Source of the DNA: an uncultured Lachnospiraceae bacterium
GTDB lineage: Bacteria > Bacillota > Clostridia > Lachnospirales > Lachnospiraceae
DNA length: 14,338 bases
Reading direction: 5' to 3'
NCBI GenBank assembly: GCA_902797015.1
Contig: CADBRG010000108.1
Span: forward strand, 1 to 14,338
The position numbers were made by a program, and so were the translations under genes. Shown in pieces: positions 14,022-14,338 of the stretch (the first letter of the stretch is position 1; the number at the start of each line of letters is the position of its first letter). The notes below the pieces were generated by a model. It did no database searches and was not told the origin of the DNA. It saw nothing but the letters and a program-made list of their open reading frames with translations.

Positions 14022-14338
14022 ATGCATAACGTGGATGTCAGAAATGTAAGCCTTGGGCAGATCCTGTATTTCATCAAGGTTGCGGAAACCATGAATATTT
14101 CCAAAACCGCGGAATACTTTCATTTGACACAGCCTGTTCTGTCCAAAAAAATGGCCAGTCTGGAAAAGCAGCTTGACTTACAGCTCTTTATCCGGACCAA
14201 CCGTCTGGTTTCACTGACACCCGCAGGTAAATACCTGTACGAAAAATGGAAAAACATCGTCAGCGGACTCGAGGAAGACATCCAGCAGGCGCATGTTCTG
14301 CAGACAGGACGAAGCAAAAGCCTCGTCATCGCCTGTAT
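14022..14338 (+). CDS. LysR-family transcriptional regulator (3' partial)
   Basis: The window ends inside this gene; 105 residues are visible. The start ATG lies 5 nt after the UroD-like stop with AGAGG eight nt upstream, so translation is probably coupled. The N-terminus is a winged helix-turn-helix of the LysR type: YFIKVAETMNISKTAEYFH (16-34), then LTQPVLSKKMASLEKQL (35-51), LQLFIRTNRLVSLTPAG (53-69) and the start of the linker helix. The ligand-binding domain is outside the window. LysR proteins usually activate the genes around them in response to a small molecule; the dyad at 11595-11619 upstream of the operon is its likely site. Being in the same operon and strand as its targets, rather than divergent, is a little unusual. 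Confidence 0.92.
   Translation, partial: MHNVDVRNVSLGQILYFIKVAETMNISKTAEYFHLTQPVLSKKMASLEKQLDLQLFIRTNRLVSLTPAGKYLYEKWKNIVSGLEEDIQQAHVLQTGRSKSLVIAC

Overview
The window looks like chromosome of an anaerobic, low-to-mid GC Clostridia bacterium, most likely a gut Lachnospiraceae. The basis is an oxygen-sensitive class III ribonucleotide reductase, SpaH/EbpB-type pilus genes, a UroD-like methyltransferase module, AGGAG-type ribosome binding sites and TTGACA/TATAAT promoters. No species is claimed.

Layout. (1) 1-2067 (+): anaerobic ribonucleotide reductase NrdD, missing its 5' end, with an Ala-rich linker and a C-terminal CPNC redoxin domain. A partial copy of its own tail and a perfect 20-bp hairpin follow it. 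(2) 2285-5919 (-): a two-gene unit with a good promoter at 6006-6035. The first gene encodes an 879-aa adenosine-deaminase-like protein whose C-terminal domain resembles the SLOG nucleotide-ligand family; the second encodes a TPR protein. This is the best candidate for an undescribed system. (3) 6052-9799 (-): a pilus operon made of a phage-type AP2-domain DNA-binding protein, an LPSTG pilin, and a class C sortase fused in frame to what looks like a complete secreted minor pilin. (4) 9800-11382: a gene-poor regulatory region holding a serine resolvase (10183-10800, -), its promoter with operator-like dyads, two tandem palindromes resembling Tn3-family resolvase sites, and a plus-strand promoter and terminator that frame a possible ~140-nt RNA. 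(5) 11432-11511 (-): tRNA-Leu(UAG) with promoter and terminator. (6) 11709-14338 (+): an MFS transporter, a UroD/MtaA-like protein and a LysR regulator (cut by the window end). They are preceded by a LysR-type dyad centred near -64 of the predicted start site.

How the genes may work together. The AP2 protein, pilin and sortase-pilin would make and attach a sortase-assembled surface fibre, possibly under control of the adjacent recombinase region. The deaminase-SLOG and TPR proteins probably form a nucleotide-sensing or nucleotide-processing pair. The last three genes look like a self-regulated uptake and methyl-transfer (or demethylation) module. All assignments come from reading motifs; no database search was possible.
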